From: Corynebacterium jeikeium | GTDB taxonomy: Bacteria > Actinomycetota > Actinomycetes > Mycobacteriales > Mycobacteriaceae | Assembly: GCF_000738265.1 (NCBI RefSeq) | Contig: NZ_JFCQ01000001.1 | Span: forward strand, 62,001-126,000 | Length of the DNA: 64,000 nt | Direction: 5' to 3' | Shown: positions 27,909-36,962 of the stretch, piece by piece | How positions within the stretch are numbered: position 1 is the stretch's first letter | Layout: each line of letters opens with the position of its first letter | Made by a program: the position numbers and the translations under genes | The notes under the pieces: model-generated | Databases searched by the model: none | The model's input: the letters and a program-made list of their open reading frames with translations, nothing else | What the model was told of the DNA's origin: nothing

Positions 27909-28769
27909 ATGACTCAGACCACAGCACTTTCCCTCCCGGAGATCGGGCTCGGCACGTACAAGATGCAAGGCCAGGCGGGCGCAAACTCCGTGGCCGCGGG
28001 CATCCGCGCGGGCTACCGACTGATTGACACGGCCTACAACTACGAAAATGAGGGCGCGGTGGGCGCGGGCGTCCGCGCGGCGACCGGTGCCGCCGGCGCG
28101 CCTGACATGGCGGCCCCTGCCGGCGCGATCCGCCGCGACGAGGTGATCGTCACTTCCAAGCTGCCCGGCCGCTACCAGCGCCACGAAGACACTGTCGCAT
28201 CCGTCGAAGAATCCCTTTTCCGCCTGGGCCTGGACCGCATCGACCTGCACCTCATCCACTGGCCGAATCCCCAGCAGGGCCTCTACGTGGAGGCCTTTGA
28301 ATCGCTGCTGGAGCTGCGGGAACGCGGGCTGATCCGCCACGTGGGCGTGTGCAACTTCCTGCCCGATCACCTGGAGGCCGTCCACGCCGCCACCGGCGAA
28401 TATCCCGTGGTCAACCAGATTGAGCTACACCCGCATTTCCCACAGGTCGAGGCCGTTGCGGTACACCGCGAGCTGGGTATAGTCACGCAGGCTTGGTCGC
28501 CACTGCTGCGCGGCGCGGTCTTGGAGGAGCCGGTCATTGCTGAAATTGCGGACGCCCACTCCGCAACTCCTGGCCAGGTCGTTCTAGCGTGGCACCGCGG
28601 CCGCGGGGTGTTGGCGATCCCGAAGGCTTCCTCGGCGGACCGGCAGCGCGAGAACTTGGAGTCGTTGGATATCACCCTGAGTGACGCGGAGATCGAGGCG
28701 ATCACCGCACTGGGCCGCCCGGACGGGCGCCGGAAGAACCAGGACCCGGCGGTCTACGAGGAGTTCTAG
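27909..28769 (+). CDS. Aldo/keto reductase
   Basis: 286 residues of the NADPH-dependent AKR superfamily, closest in pattern to 2,5-diketo-gluconate reductases. The catalytic tetrad is visible: Asp and Tyr in RLIDTAYNYENE, Lys in VIVTSKLPGR and His in DLHLIHWPNP. The C-terminal cofactor motif (IPKASSADRQRENLESLD) is present. An Ala/Gly/Pro-rich insertion of about 20 residues follows the Tyr. It begins 14 bp after the ligA stop with an AGGCAGGA Shine-Dalgarno-like sequence, so it may be cotranscribed with ligA. Substrate unknown. Confidence 0.9.
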   Translation: MTQTTALSLPEIGLGTYKMQGQAGANSVAAGIRAGYRLIDTAYNYENEGAVGAGVRAATGAAGAPDMAAPAGAIRRDEVIVTSKLPGRYQRHEDTVASVEESLFRLGLDRIDLHLIHWPNPQQGLYVEAFESLLELRERGLIRHVGVCNFLPDHLEAVHAATGEYPVVNQIELHPHFPQVEAVAVHRELGIVTQAWSPLLRGAVLEEPVIAEIADAHSATPGQVVLAWHRGRGVLAIPKASSADRQRENLESLDITLSDAEIEAITALGRPDGRRKNQDPAVYEEF

Positions 28770-28883
28770 CGGGATTGGCCTGCGCCGCGCTCAGCCGCGC
28801 CGGGCCAGCGCCGCGCTCAGCCGCGCCGGGTCTGTGCCGTGGTCAGGCGCGCTTAGTCGCTGCCGGCGTGCGCTCGCAAAGTA

Positions 28884-29900
28884 TCAATTGCTCCACAGTA
28901 AGGCCGCCGCGTGGCGGGCACGAGCTGCAGACACGGAGGCCTGCGCTGCAGTGCGCTTGCCCTCGGGCACCACGACGTCCACCATCCCCGGCAGCTCGTC
29001 GGCGGGCAGGGTCCACTGCGTCCACTGGCGCAGAACGGCGCGGGCGATCTCGCCCGCGGCGGACTCCACGTTGGCAATCCCCTGGTCAGTATTCACCGCC
29101 CAGCCGATCCCCTGACCGCGTCCGATCATCCCGCCGACCAGGTCTTTTCCGCTGACTGTCCGCAACTGATCCGCAGGCACCACGATGCGGTGGAAGCCGG
29201 GCGCGTGCGAGAGGGCGTCATCGATAAAAGACCCCGTATCCAGCACCGCCGGGCGCGCGACCTGCTGCTGGAAGCGCTGCCACACCCCGTAGATGAACTC
29301 GCGGTCGACGGCGGGGATCGTGTCGAAGCGGGTGGCGCCAGGCAGGCCGCCCATGACTTCGCGAACGCGCGGCTCGTGGAGGGCAATAATGACCTCGCAG
29401 CCGAGAGTCGCCGACAACGCGCCGGCGACCTGCTCCACGCCGAAGCCCAGGTGCAGCGCGCAGTCCTTAAACGCCGGCCGGTCGCGCAGCACGGGATGGC
29501 CGCGGAACTCCACCTCCGCGCCAAAGGTCCAGGGGCCGGTGACGTGCAACATCAGGCGCTCGACTTTGCCCGCCAGCAGCTCCTCGGCGGCATCCGTGGC
29601 CTCGCGAACCCAACCGTCCATGCGGCGAGATTCCAGGCTCGGGTGGGCCGTCAGCTCCCACCCGCGCGGATTAGCGCGGATCGGCAGCTGCGCGAAGCTG
29701 GCCGTCAGCGCCGTGAGATCCCCCGCCTTTCCACAGCGCGGGAACGACAATACCGGCGGCGCGCCCGTGTCCTCGTCCACGTCGCAGGTGCGGGTCAGCG
29801 CGGACTGGATCGCGGCGCGCACCTCCGCGTGATCCGTGACGGTGTTCTCCCACCAGCCCAGTCGCTCGATCGGCTCCGGCTGCGCGGTGTCTCTTGCCAT
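28884..29900 (-). CDS. MetE-like (cobalamin-independent methionine synthase) family protein
   Basis: 338 residues, resembling the UROD/MetE-type TIM barrel of actinobacterial proteins annotated as vitamin-B12-independent methionine synthase family (M. tuberculosis Rv3015c occupies the same position by ligA). Segments LMLHVTGPWTFGAEVEF and VLDTGSFIDDALSHA fit the barrel. It is far shorter than MetE (about 750 residues), and I do not see a complete Zn-ligand set, so methionine synthesis is doubtful. ATG 29900 lies 7 bp after the mnmA stop, suggesting an operon iscS-mnmA-this gene. Confidence 0.72.
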   Translation of the reverse strand: MARDTAQPEPIERLGWWENTVTDHAEVRAAIQSALTRTCDVDEDTGAPPVLSFPRCGKAGDLTALTASFAQLPIRANPRGWELTAHPSLESRRMDGWVREATDAAEELLAGKVERLMLHVTGPWTFGAEVEFRGHPVLRDRPAFKDCALHLGFGVEQVAGALSATLGCEVIIALHEPRVREVMGGLPGATRFDTIPAVDREFIYGVWQRFQQQVARPAVLDTGSFIDDALSHAPGFHRIVVPADQLRTVSGKDLVGGMIGRGQGIGWAVNTDQGIANVESAAGEIARAVLRQWTQWTLPADELPGMVDVVVPEGKRTAAQASVSAARARHAAALLWSN

Positions 29901-29907
29901 CGCCGTA

Positions 29908-31095
29908 CTACGCCTCTGCTGGCGTTGCGAGCTCGCCCGTATTGCCAGCAGCTCCGGCGTCGTCCCACGGCGCGGTAGCGCGGATGGTTCCGCTGCCCAG
30001 CAGGATGTCACCGTCGGCGTCTGGCTGGTACACCACGGCGGCCTGCCCGCGCGCCACGCCTTGCAGCGGCTCGTGCAGGTCGAGCTCTAGGCGCCACGGG
30101 CTCTCGCCCTCCTTCTTGACGCGCCCCGCCGGCGTAGTCCCCTCCGGGTCGTCCACCAGCCGCGCGGTGGCGGGCACTACCCCACCGTGGGCGCGCACCT
30201 GGACCTCGCACTCAAATTCGCGGCCGTGTACGGCAGGGTCCAGGCGCTTCAGCCGGTCGGCCGTGATCCCGCCGACGCGTAGGTCGTCGCGCTGACCGAT
30301 AGTCACGGTGCCCGTGGCGGCGTCAATATCCGTCACATAGCGCGGCTTGCCGTCCAGGCCTTCACGCGGCAGCCCCAACCCCTTGCGCTGGCCGATGGTG
30401 AAGCCGTATACCCCGTCGTGCTCCGCGACGGTCGACCCGTCCTGGTCCTTCATCAGCCCCGGCCGCAGGCCGATCTTTTTGCCCAGGAACGCCTGCGTCT
30501 GCCCGTCGGGGATGAAGCAAATGTCGTGGGAATCCGGCTTGGAGGCCACGCCGAATCCGCGGTCCTTCGCCTCTTCGCGAATCTCCGGCTTGATCGTGTC
30601 GCCGACCGGGAACATACAGTGCGCTAGCTGTTCGTCGGTCAGCACGCCTAGCACATACGACTGATCCTTGTTCGCGTCCACGCCGCGGCGCATCACGCCG
30701 TCGTGCAGGCGGGCGTAGTGGCCCGTCACCACCGCATCGAACCCCAGCGCGATGGAACGGTCCAGCAACGCCTCGAACTTGATTTTCTCGTTGCAGCGCA
30801 GGCACGGGTTGGGTGTCTCGCCGATGGCGTAGGAATCCACGAAGTCGTCGATCACGTCGGCTTTGAAGCGGTCGGAGAAGTCCCACACGTAGAACGGAAT
30901 CCCCAGCTTGTCGGCCACGCGGCGCGCGTCCGCGGAGTCCTCCAGGGAGCAGCACCCGCGCGAGCCCGCCCGCACGGCCTCGGGAGACTGGGATAGTGCC
31001 AGGTGTACGCCGATCACTTCGTGTCCGGCTTCGAGCGCTCGGGAGGCCGCCACGGCGGAATCCACACCGCCACTCATTGCTGCTACTACTCGCAT
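29908..31095 (-). CDS. mnmA: tRNA 2-thiouridylase
   Basis: Makes 2-thiouridine at position 34 of tRNA Lys, Glu and Gln using ATP and persulfide sulfur. 395 residues. The PP-loop SGGVDS is at residues 8-13; the catalytic Cys98 (NPCLRCN) and Cys193 (DICFIP) are both present. ATG 31095 is chosen because TAGGGT lies 7 nt upstream and homology begins with [10 protein letters not shown]; the frame is open much further upstream only because of high GC. iscS lies 29 bp upstream and would supply the sulfur. Confidence 0.97.
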   Translation of the reverse strand: MRVVAAMSGGVDSAVAASRALEAGHEVIGVHLALSQSPEAVRAGSRGCCSLEDSADARRVADKLGIPFYVWDFSDRFKADVIDDFVDSYAIGETPNPCLRCNEKIKFEALLDRSIALGFDAVVTGHYARLHDGVMRRGVDANKDQSYVLGVLTDEQLAHCMFPVGDTIKPEIREEAKDRGFGVASKPDSHDICFIPDGQTQAFLGKKIGLRPGLMKDQDGSTVAEHDGVYGFTIGQRKGLGLPREGLDGKPRYVTDIDAATGTVTIGQRDDLRVGGITADRLKRLDPAVHGREFECEVQVRAHGGVVPATARLVDDPEGTTPAGRVKKEGESPWRLELDLHEPLQGVARGQAAVVYQPDADGDILLGSGTIRATAPWDDAGAAGNTGELATPAEA

Positions 31096-31108
31096 GTTTG
31101 GCACCCTA
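31093..31108 (-). promoter_or_regulatory. Leaderless promoter -10 of mnmA
   Basis: TAGGGT on the minus strand (31108-31103), 7 nt before ATG 31095. It lies in the 29-bp gap after iscS, so mnmA may also be read from the iscS promoter. Confidence 0.5.
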
Positions 31109-31124
31109 CTCGGGTACCCGCCGG

Positions 31125-32408
31125 TTAGGCCATTCCGGCGGCGCGGGCCTGTTCGACCACGCGCGGGAGGATGCCCGCCAGATACCCGACTTCTTCGTCG
31201 GTGATGTCCGCGCCCAGGGTTATCCGCAGCGCACCGCGGGCAACATCCACTGGTACGCCCATGGCGGTCAGCACGTGGCTGGCGCGGTTCACCCCGGCGC
31301 TGCAGGCAGAGCCTGTCGATGCGTCCACCCCGGCGGCGTCCAAAAGCATGATCAGCGAGTCTCCCTCCGCGCCGGGGAAGCTCATGTGCAGGTGCCCGGG
31401 CAGCGCGCCAACCTCGGGAGTCCAGATCCGCACACCGTCGATGCCTTGCGCCGCCGCCCGTAGCGTCTCGCGCGCCACGCGCATTCTGGCGGTTGCTTGT
31501 TCTAGCTCTTTTATTGATGACGCCAGCGCCGCCGCACATCCCACCGCACCCTGCACGTTCACGGTGCCGGAGCGGAGCTTTCGCTCCTGTCCGCCTCCGC
31601 GCACGGGGCTTAAGATATCCGCGTCTCGGCGGGCGAGCAGCAGGCCCGTGTTCTTCGGGCCGCCGAACTTGTGGGCGCTGGCGGCCAGTGTGGTGGCGCC
31701 GAGGGCGTGGAAGTCGACGGGGATGTGGCCGACGGCTTGCACTGCGTCGGTGTGGAAAGGCACGCCATTGTCGCGGGCGAAGCTGGCGAGAGTCTCCACC
31801 GGCTGTATCGCGCCGGTTTCGTTGTTGGCCCACATGCAGGTCAGCAGCGCCAGGTCGCTGGGCGCGTCCGCGCCGCGTTCTAGCCCGGCAATCCAGTCTT
31901 CGGCACGGATGCGACCGGTGGCGTCCACAGGAAGGACCGCACGCTCAAACCCCAGGTCGAGCGGCCCCGCGGTGAGCCAATCGACGGACTCGACCACGGC
32001 GGGGTGTTCAATGTCGGAGCTGGCGATCACGTGCGCGCCCCGGTGGGCCTTCGATCCAAACGCGAGCCCCTGGATGGCGATGTTGTCGGCCTCCGTGCCG
32101 GAGCCGGTGAAGATCACCTCAGCTGCATCCGCGCCGAGGAGTTCGGCGATCTGCTCGCGGGCGTCCTCGAGGCTGCGACGGGCATCGCGGCCGGTCTTGT
32201 ACTGGCCTGCGGGGTTCAGCAGCCCCGCAGCGCGATCCATCGCCTCCTGCGCTTCGGGCCGCAGCGCCTGGGACGCCGCGTTGTCCACGTACAGGCGTCC
32301 CTGCGCAGCTGCTCCGCCGGGTTCCGCGCCACCAGTACCTGCGCCGCCCGTCACATCAGCCGACGTGCCGGGCGCCGGGCTCTTCGCTGCGTGGTTTTCC
32401 ATGTTCAC
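31125..32408 (-). CDS. iscS: Cysteine desulfurase, NifS/IscS type
   Basis: PLP enzyme that takes sulfur from cysteine for Fe-S clusters and tRNA thiolation. 427 residues. The PLP lysine is Lys247 (SAHKFGG), the persulfide Cys is Cys369 (STGSACSAG), and the EHPAV and [12 protein letters not shown] motifs are present. A Gly/Ala-rich N-terminal extension of about 37 residues precedes LYVDNAAS. The GTG start at 32408 is supported by TAGGGT 7 nt upstream. Codons 297-300 (TCA TCA ATA AAA) are unusually AT-rich and lie inside the T-rich/TGACGCC motif described in the findings. Confidence 0.95.
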   Translation of the reverse strand: MNMENHAAKSPAPGTSADVTGGAGTGGAEPGGAAAQGRLYVDNAASQALRPEAQEAMDRAAGLLNPAGQYKTGRDARRSLEDAREQIAELLGADAAEVIFTGSGTEADNIAIQGLAFGSKAHRGAHVIASSDIEHPAVVESVDWLTAGPLDLGFERAVLPVDATGRIRAEDWIAGLERGADAPSDLALLTCMWANNETGAIQPVETLASFARDNGVPFHTDAVQAVGHIPVDFHALGATTLAASAHKFGGPKNTGLLLARRDADILSPVRGGGQERKLRSGTVNVQGAVGCAAALASSIKELEQATARMRVARETLRAAAQGIDGVRIWTPEVGALPGHLHMSFPGAEGDSLIMLLDAAGVDASTGSACSAGVNRASHVLTAMGVPVDVARGALRITLGADITDEEVGYLAGILPRVVEQARAAGMA

Positions 32409-32421
32409 GTCCCCTACCCTA
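32406..32421 (-). promoter_or_regulatory. Leaderless promoter -10 of iscS
   Basis: TAGGGT on the minus strand (32421-32416), 7 nt before GTG 32408. Confidence 0.55.
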
Positions 32422-32470
32422 CTTCCCTCGACGCAAAGACAAGGGGACAGCCGGATCGAAAGATTCCGGA

Positions 32471-32514
32471 TCTAACACTTCTAACAAGCCCACCAGAATC
32501 TAACAGATCTAACA
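32471..32514. promoter_or_regulatory. Four TCTAACA heptamers, possible operator
   Basis: TCTAACA at 32471, 32480, 32499 and 32508: two pairs with a 9-bp step, the pairs 28 bp apart. The array lies between divergent iscS and the AAA ATPase gene and ends at the expected -35 region of the latter (its -10 is at 32534). The arrangement suggests a regulator binding direct repeats on one DNA face; which gene it controls is not shown. Confidence 0.5.
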
Positions 32515-32533
32515 AAAACGCCAGGCTTTTCAC

Positions 32534-32549
32534 TATGGTGTGAAGCATG
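32534..32549 (+). promoter_or_regulatory. Leaderless promoter -10 of AAA ATPase gene
   Basis: TATGGT (32534-32539), 7 nt before ATG 32547. Confidence 0.55.
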
Positions 32550-33746
32550 TCCGAACCCTCATACCAAGCCACCGTACCCGGCCCGCGCAACCCCTTCCGC
32601 CCCAGCTTCGGCACGTCGCCGTACTACCTGGCAGGCAGAGCAGAGCTGCTGCAGGATTTCGAGCTCAGCCTCGCCGAGGGCCCCGGCTCCCCGCACCGCA
32701 CGATCTTGGCCAGTGGTCTACGTGGTGTGGGTAAAACGGTACTGCTCAACGAGATCGAGGACAAGGCCCGCACCCAGGGCTGGATCGTCCTGCGCGCCTA
32801 CCCGAATAGCGACATGATCTCCGAGCTGGTCGAAACGACTATCCCCACCGCCATTACAAGTATCGAGCAGCCCCCGGAGCGCAAGCTCTCCGGGGCCTCC
32901 ATAACCGGCGTGGGCAGCTTCCGCACGGAAGCGCACTCGCGGGCCGAGGAACTCCGCAGTGTGCCGACACTCATCACCCGCCTGCGCGAGCTCTCCGACG
33001 CGATCACGGGCGCCGGCATCCTCATCACCCTCGACGAGCTGCAATCCGCCGACCTCGACCAACTCCACCGACTGGCCACCGCGGTCCAGGACCTCATGCG
33101 CGACGAGCGCGACATTGCCCTGGTCTGCGCGGGCCTGCCTCACGGCGTGGACACGCTACTGCAGCACGAGGGCACCACGTTTCTCCGCCGCGCTTTCCGC
33201 GTAGACCTCCACGCGGTGCCCACCGAGGAAGTCTCGAAGACCCTCGCCATCACCGCCGCGGATTCTGGTCGCCCTTTTACTGATGACGCCCTAATCCGCG
33301 CCACCGACATGTGCCGCGGATACCCTTACCTCATCCAAGTGGTTGGCGCACTGTCCTGGGCTGCTGCCGGGATCGACAGTTCGGGCACCATCGAAGCCGC
33401 ACACGTGGAGACTGCCTCCCAGCGGGCTATCGACCGCATGACTAGCCACGTTCACCGGCCCGCACTCAGCCGCCTGCCGGAGGGGGAAATGAACTTCCTC
33501 CGCGCGATGGCTGCGATAAGTGCCGACGAGGGGGCGTCCGAACCAGAACCGGTAAGCACAGCAGCACCGGCAACGAGAGCTGTCAAGACTGGCGACATCG
33601 CCGCCCACCTGGGCGTGGAGCCGAGGGGCCTATCCACCTGGCGTAGCCGCCTGATCACGCGCGATCTGATCGAGCCGGCGGGATTCGGCCACGTGCGTTT
33701 CACGCTGCCGTACATGGACGACTACATCCGGCAGCAGGACGCGTAG
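32547..33746 (+). CDS. AAA-family ATPase with C-terminal winged helix
   Basis: 399 residues. Walker A GLRGVGKTVLL lies near residues 58-68 and Walker B GILITLDELQ near 155-164; the layout recalls AAA_16/Orc1-Cdc6-like or STAND ATPases. The C-terminal ~60 residues (VKTGDIAAHLGVEPRGLSTW, RSRLITRDLIEP) look like a winged-helix DNA-binding domain. Similar stand-alone ATPases are scattered in actinobacteria without an assigned role, so function is unknown. It is divergent from iscS and convergent with etfA. Confidence 0.8.
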   Translation: MSEPSYQATVPGPRNPFRPSFGTSPYYLAGRAELLQDFELSLAEGPGSPHRTILASGLRGVGKTVLLNEIEDKARTQGWIVLRAYPNSDMISELVETTIPTAITSIEQPPERKLSGASITGVGSFRTEAHSRAEELRSVPTLITRLRELSDAITGAGILITLDELQSADLDQLHRLATAVQDLMRDERDIALVCAGLPHGVDTLLQHEGTTFLRRAFRVDLHAVPTEEVSKTLAITAADSGRPFTDDALIRATDMCRGYPYLIQVVGALSWAAAGIDSSGTIEAAHVETASQRAIDRMTSHVHRPALSRLPEGEMNFLRAMAAISADEGASEPEPVSTAAPATRAVKTGDIAAHLGVEPRGLSTWRSRLITRDLIEPAGFGHVRFTLPYMDDYIRQQDA

Positions 33747-33761
33747 CGCCGAACGGGGCGC

Positions 33762-33813
33762 AAGAAAAACCGGCGCCCTCTCGCCAGCGTAAAGCTAAGC
33801 GAAAGGGCGCCGG
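33762..33813 (-). terminator. Intrinsic terminator of etfBA
   Basis: Perfect 10-bp stem (CCGGCGCCCT at 33770-33779 and AGGGCGCCGG at 33804-33813) extended by GCGAAA/TCTCGC-type pairing. On the minus strand it is followed by TTTTTCTTG, a good U-tract. It also sits just after the convergent AAA ATPase gene, where no U-tract follows. Confidence 0.85.
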
Positions 33814-33875
33814 CTAATGGCTGCCACCCGCGCCAGTAGAGGCGACAGGGCGGCTTTAAAGCCTAGGGCGAAGAA

Positions 33876-34829
33876 CTACTTGCGGTTCTTCAGCTCCTCG
33901 GTAGCCTGCGGTGCAACGTTGAACAGGTCGCCAACAACACCGAAGTCTGCGATCTCGAAGATGGAAGCCTCTTCGTCCTTGTTCACAGCGACGATGGTCT
34001 TGGAGGTCTGCATACCAGCCTTGTGCTGGATAGCGCCGGAGATGCCCAGTGCGATGTACAGGTTCGGGGAGACCGTAACACCGGTCTGACCGACCTGGAA
34101 CTTGCCCGGGTAGTAGTCGGCGTCCACAGCCGCACGGGAAGCACCAACAGCAGCGCCCATGACGTCGGCCAGCGGCTCGACAACGTCGGTGAAGCCCTCC
34201 GGGCCGCCCACGCCACGACCACCGGAGACCACGATGTTGGCCTCGGTCAGGTCCGGACGGTCGCCGGCCTCAGCCGGTGCGAAGGAGGTGATGGTAACGG
34301 CGGTCGGGCCAGCGGCCGGCAGCTCAACCTGCTGGACGTTGCCAGCAGCAGCCTGCGGCTCCGGATCCAGGGAGCCCGGTGCCAGGGTGAAGACCGGGGA
34401 AGCGCCAGCGGCGGAAGCGGTAACGGTGTAAGCGCCACCGAAGATGCTGATCTCAGCGGTCTTCTCAGCGGTGATGTTGTTGGTGTTGTACAGAACACCG
34501 GAAGCAACGCGGGCGCCAACACGGCCGGCAACCTCGTTGCCCGTTGCGGTAGCGGATACGACGACCGGAACCTGCAGCTGTGCTGCCAGGCCGGACAGTG
34601 CGTCGACCTCCGGGGTAATCAGCAGGGACTCTGCCTGATCGGACTCTGCGGCGTAGATGGTCTCTGCGCCAGCCTCGGCCAGGGCGCCCTGCAGCTTCTC
34701 GGTGGTGCCGGGAGCGCCAACAACAACGGCGCCGACGGTGCCGAACACGCGTGCAGCGGTGATCAGCTCGACGGTGGAGTTCTTCAGCTGACCCTCACCG
34801 TGCTCAACCAGTACTAGTACGTTGGTCAT
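33876..34829 (-). CDS. etfA: Electron transfer flavoprotein alpha subunit
   Basis: Alpha subunit of the EtfAB heterodimer, which carries FAD and accepts electrons from acyl-CoA and other dehydrogenases. 317 residues. The C-terminal FAD domain is clear (GGRGVGGPEGF, QVGQTGVTVSPNLYIALGIS, GAIQHKAGMQ). ATG 34829 has AAGGAC upstream and lies 21 bp after the etfB stop, so the genes form an operon. Order etfB-etfA matches fixA-fixB of M. tuberculosis. Confidence 0.97.
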   Translation of the reverse strand: MTNVLVLVEHGEGQLKNSTVELITAARVFGTVGAVVVGAPGTTEKLQGALAEAGAETIYAAESDQAESLLITPEVDALSGLAAQLQVPVVVSATATGNEVAGRVGARVASGVLYNTNNITAEKTAEISIFGGAYTVTASAAGASPVFTLAPGSLDPEPQAAAGNVQQVELPAAGPTAVTITSFAPAEAGDRPDLTEANIVVSGGRGVGGPEGFTDVVEPLADVMGAAVGASRAAVDADYYPGKFQVGQTGVTVSPNLYIALGISGAIQHKAGMQTSKTIVAVNKDEEASIFEIADFGVVGDLFNVAPQATEELKNRK

Positions 34830-34850
34830 GTCCTTAAATCCCTACTTCCC

Positions 34851-35639
34851 TTAAACCAGCTTTTCCTTGACCAGGAACTCGACCAGCTTCTTGCCGCCCT
34901 CGCCCTCGTCGTTGATGATCTCACCAGCCGACTTCGGCGGCTTCGGGGTGGAAGCGGAAACGGAGGTGGTGGCGTTTGCCAGGCCAACGTTTGCAGCGTC
35001 CACGCCGATCTCGCCCAGAGACAGCTCTTCGATGGTCTTCTTCTTGGCAGCCATGATGCCCTTGAAGGCAGCGAAGCGCGGGGTGTTGGACTTCTCAGTC
35101 ACAGACACGATGGCCGGGGTCGGAGCCTCCAGGCCGAACACGCCCTCTTCGGTGACGCGCTTACCGGTGACCTTGCCACCCTCAACGTTCAACTCTTCCA
35201 TGTGGGTCAGAGCCGGGATCTGGCGGTACTCAGCCAGCAGACCCGGAACGGAGCCAGCGCCACCGTCGGTGGAGGCGTTACCGGCGATAATCAGCTCGAT
35301 GTCCTCGATCTGGTTCAGAGCGTTGGACAGGGTCCATGCCGTGCCCAGTGCGTCGGAGCCAGCCAGGTTCTCGTCGACAACCAGCTTGGCCTCGTCGCAG
35401 CCCAGGGACAGTGCCTTGCGAAGCGCCTCGGTTGCGCGCTCCGGGCCGACGGACAGGACGATGACGTTACGGGAGCTGTCAGCTTCCTTCAGCTGCAGTG
35501 CAGCCTCCACAGCGTTTTCGTTGATTTCGTCCAGGACAGCGTCTGCGCTGTCGCGGTCGAGGGTGAAGTCATCGTCGGTGAGCTTGCGCTCGGAGTAGGT
35601 GTCCGGCACCTGCTTAACCAGAACAACGATGTTCGACAT
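34851..35639 (-). CDS. etfB: Electron transfer flavoprotein beta subunit
   Basis: Beta subunit of EtfAB, binding AMP and contacting partner dehydrogenases. 262 residues. It begins NIVVLVKQVPDTYSERKL and contains the nucleotide-binding region LIIAGNASTDGGAGSVPGLL. A strong AGGAAGG Shine-Dalgarno precedes ATG 35639. In a lipid-using corynebacterium it would serve fatty-acid beta-oxidation (inference). Confidence 0.97.
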   Translation of the reverse strand: MSNIVVLVKQVPDTYSERKLTDDDFTLDRDSADAVLDEINENAVEAALQLKEADSSRNVIVLSVGPERATEALRKALSLGCDEAKLVVDENLAGSDALGTAWTLSNALNQIEDIELIIAGNASTDGGAGSVPGLLAEYRQIPALTHMEELNVEGGKVTGKRVTEEGVFGLEAPTPAIVSVTEKSNTPRFAAFKGIMAAKKKTIEELSLGEIGVDAANVGLANATTSVSASTPKPPKSAGEIINDEGEGGKKLVEFLVKEKLV

Positions 35640-35731
35640 TCGTTGACCTTCCTGCTTGGGTATTGTGATTTGGCACCATAGTACCTACCACCGGGTGATC
35701 ATCGCCACAACTTTCCTATATTGTTTTAGAA

Positions 35732-36949
35732 CTACCCCCGCGAGCTGCGGCGCGCTCGGCAAATGTAGGCCACAGCCTTCGCCGCACCGCCCTCACCGAC
35801 GCGAGTAACCACCACAGAGAACCCGGAATCCGCCGCGCTGGCGCCACTGTGAGTAGCGCCCGCACTGCCCGCGCCCTTCTTTAACTTCCACTTCTTCCGC
35901 AGCTCGTCCGGATCCACGTCCACGCCCCGCACGAGGATCTCCACGCTCTTCGCGCCCAGCCCCACCAACGCGGGTCGCGCTTTCTTCAGCGGCACCTCTT
36001 CTAGAACCTCGAACCCACGCACGCCCGCGGGCAGCTCGTCGCCGGTCAGATACGCGATGTGCGGGTCCAGCTGCCACAGCCCGTGCCGCGCCGCATACTG
36101 GCGCACCAGCCCGGCGCGCACGATGGCACCGTCGGGGTCCACGATGTAGCGCCCTGCCGCGCCCACACGATCGGTCTCGGGGTCGTCGCTGCTCACTGTT
36201 TCTTTAACTGATGACGCCCCCATCACCACCGCCCGGCGCCCCCGCCCAAGGATGCCGGGTGAGTACAGGCAGGTCTCCTTTACTCCCCCATCGACGGACA
36301 CGACCTCCACATGGCCGTCGAACTCGGAGTAGTCGATCCCCGGGGCACACTTGACCACCAAGTTGTCGTAGCAGTCCATGAGCTCCGGCAGCGGCGGCTG
36401 CAGATCCTCCAGTTTGGCGATGCGCCCCGAGGAGTTGCGCCGTGCCGGATCCGCCACGACCACACCCGATTTATGGGCACCCGCGAACGCGAAGGCCGGG
36501 CGCAGCGCATCCATGCGCACCACCGGAACCTCCGGCATATTGAAACGCGCCATGCGCAGGCGCTGCTGGTCCAGGTCCCCGCCCAGCACGCGCAGCCCTG
36601 CTTCAGCCAGCGCGTGCAACTCGGTGCCGATGCTGCAAGTGACGTCCACGGCAGCTTCCACCCCGGCACCCTTCAGCACTTCAGCGCGCCAGGCCGCCAC
36701 GATCGGCGGGGTGGCCTGTTGGGTGGATTCACTATCCATTAGCCAGTCCTCCGGCAGCTTTCCTGCCCGGCGGGCCTGTACTAGCTCCACCAGGGCGCGG
36801 GCGTTTTCGCCGTGAGCTTTGCGCAGCTGGGAAAGGTCCTGCACCAGTGACTTCTTGGTCAGCTGGTACGTGGTGGCGTCATTAATAAGGGGCGAGCCAG
36901 CGGCGCAATCGGCGAGCAGAAAAGACAGCTCGGCAGAAGAAAAGGCCAT
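35732..36949 (-). CDS. SAM-methyltransferase-like protein with THUMP-like domain
   Basis: 405 residues. A class I methyltransferase SAM-binding region is visible (VDVTCSIGTELHALAEAG, then LGGDLDQQRL), with DPARRNSSGR in the position of the catalytic D/N-PP-Y-type motif. The C-terminal region is the THUMP-like domain of actinobacterial proteins such as Rv3037c. Target unknown; RNA methylation is only a guess. It begins 13 bp after the NUDIX stop, with TAGGAC upstream, so the two are probably cotranscribed. Confidence 0.8.
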   Translation of the reverse strand: MAFSSAELSFLLADCAAGSPLINDATTYQLTKKSLVQDLSQLRKAHGENARALVELVQARRAGKLPEDWLMDSESTQQATPPIVAAWRAEVLKGAGVEAAVDVTCSIGTELHALAEAGLRVLGGDLDQQRLRMARFNMPEVPVVRMDALRPAFAFAGAHKSGVVVADPARRNSSGRIAKLEDLQPPLPELMDCYDNLVVKCAPGIDYSEFDGHVEVVSVDGGVKETCLYSPGILGRGRRAVVMGASSVKETVSSDDPETDRVGAAGRYIVDPDGAIVRAGLVRQYAARHGLWQLDPHIAYLTGDELPAGVRGFEVLEEVPLKKARPALVGLGAKSVEILVRGVDVDPDELRKKWKLKKGAGSAGATHSGASAADSGFSVVVTRVGEGGAAKAVAYICRARRSSRG

Positions 36950-36962
36950 GTCCTATGCGCAC

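Noticed and set aside
29908-31833. Start of mnmA at 31833 giving a 641-residue protein
   Set aside because: The extra N-terminus is Arg-rich, antisense to no known domain and overlaps iscS; homology and a -10 element place the start at 31095.
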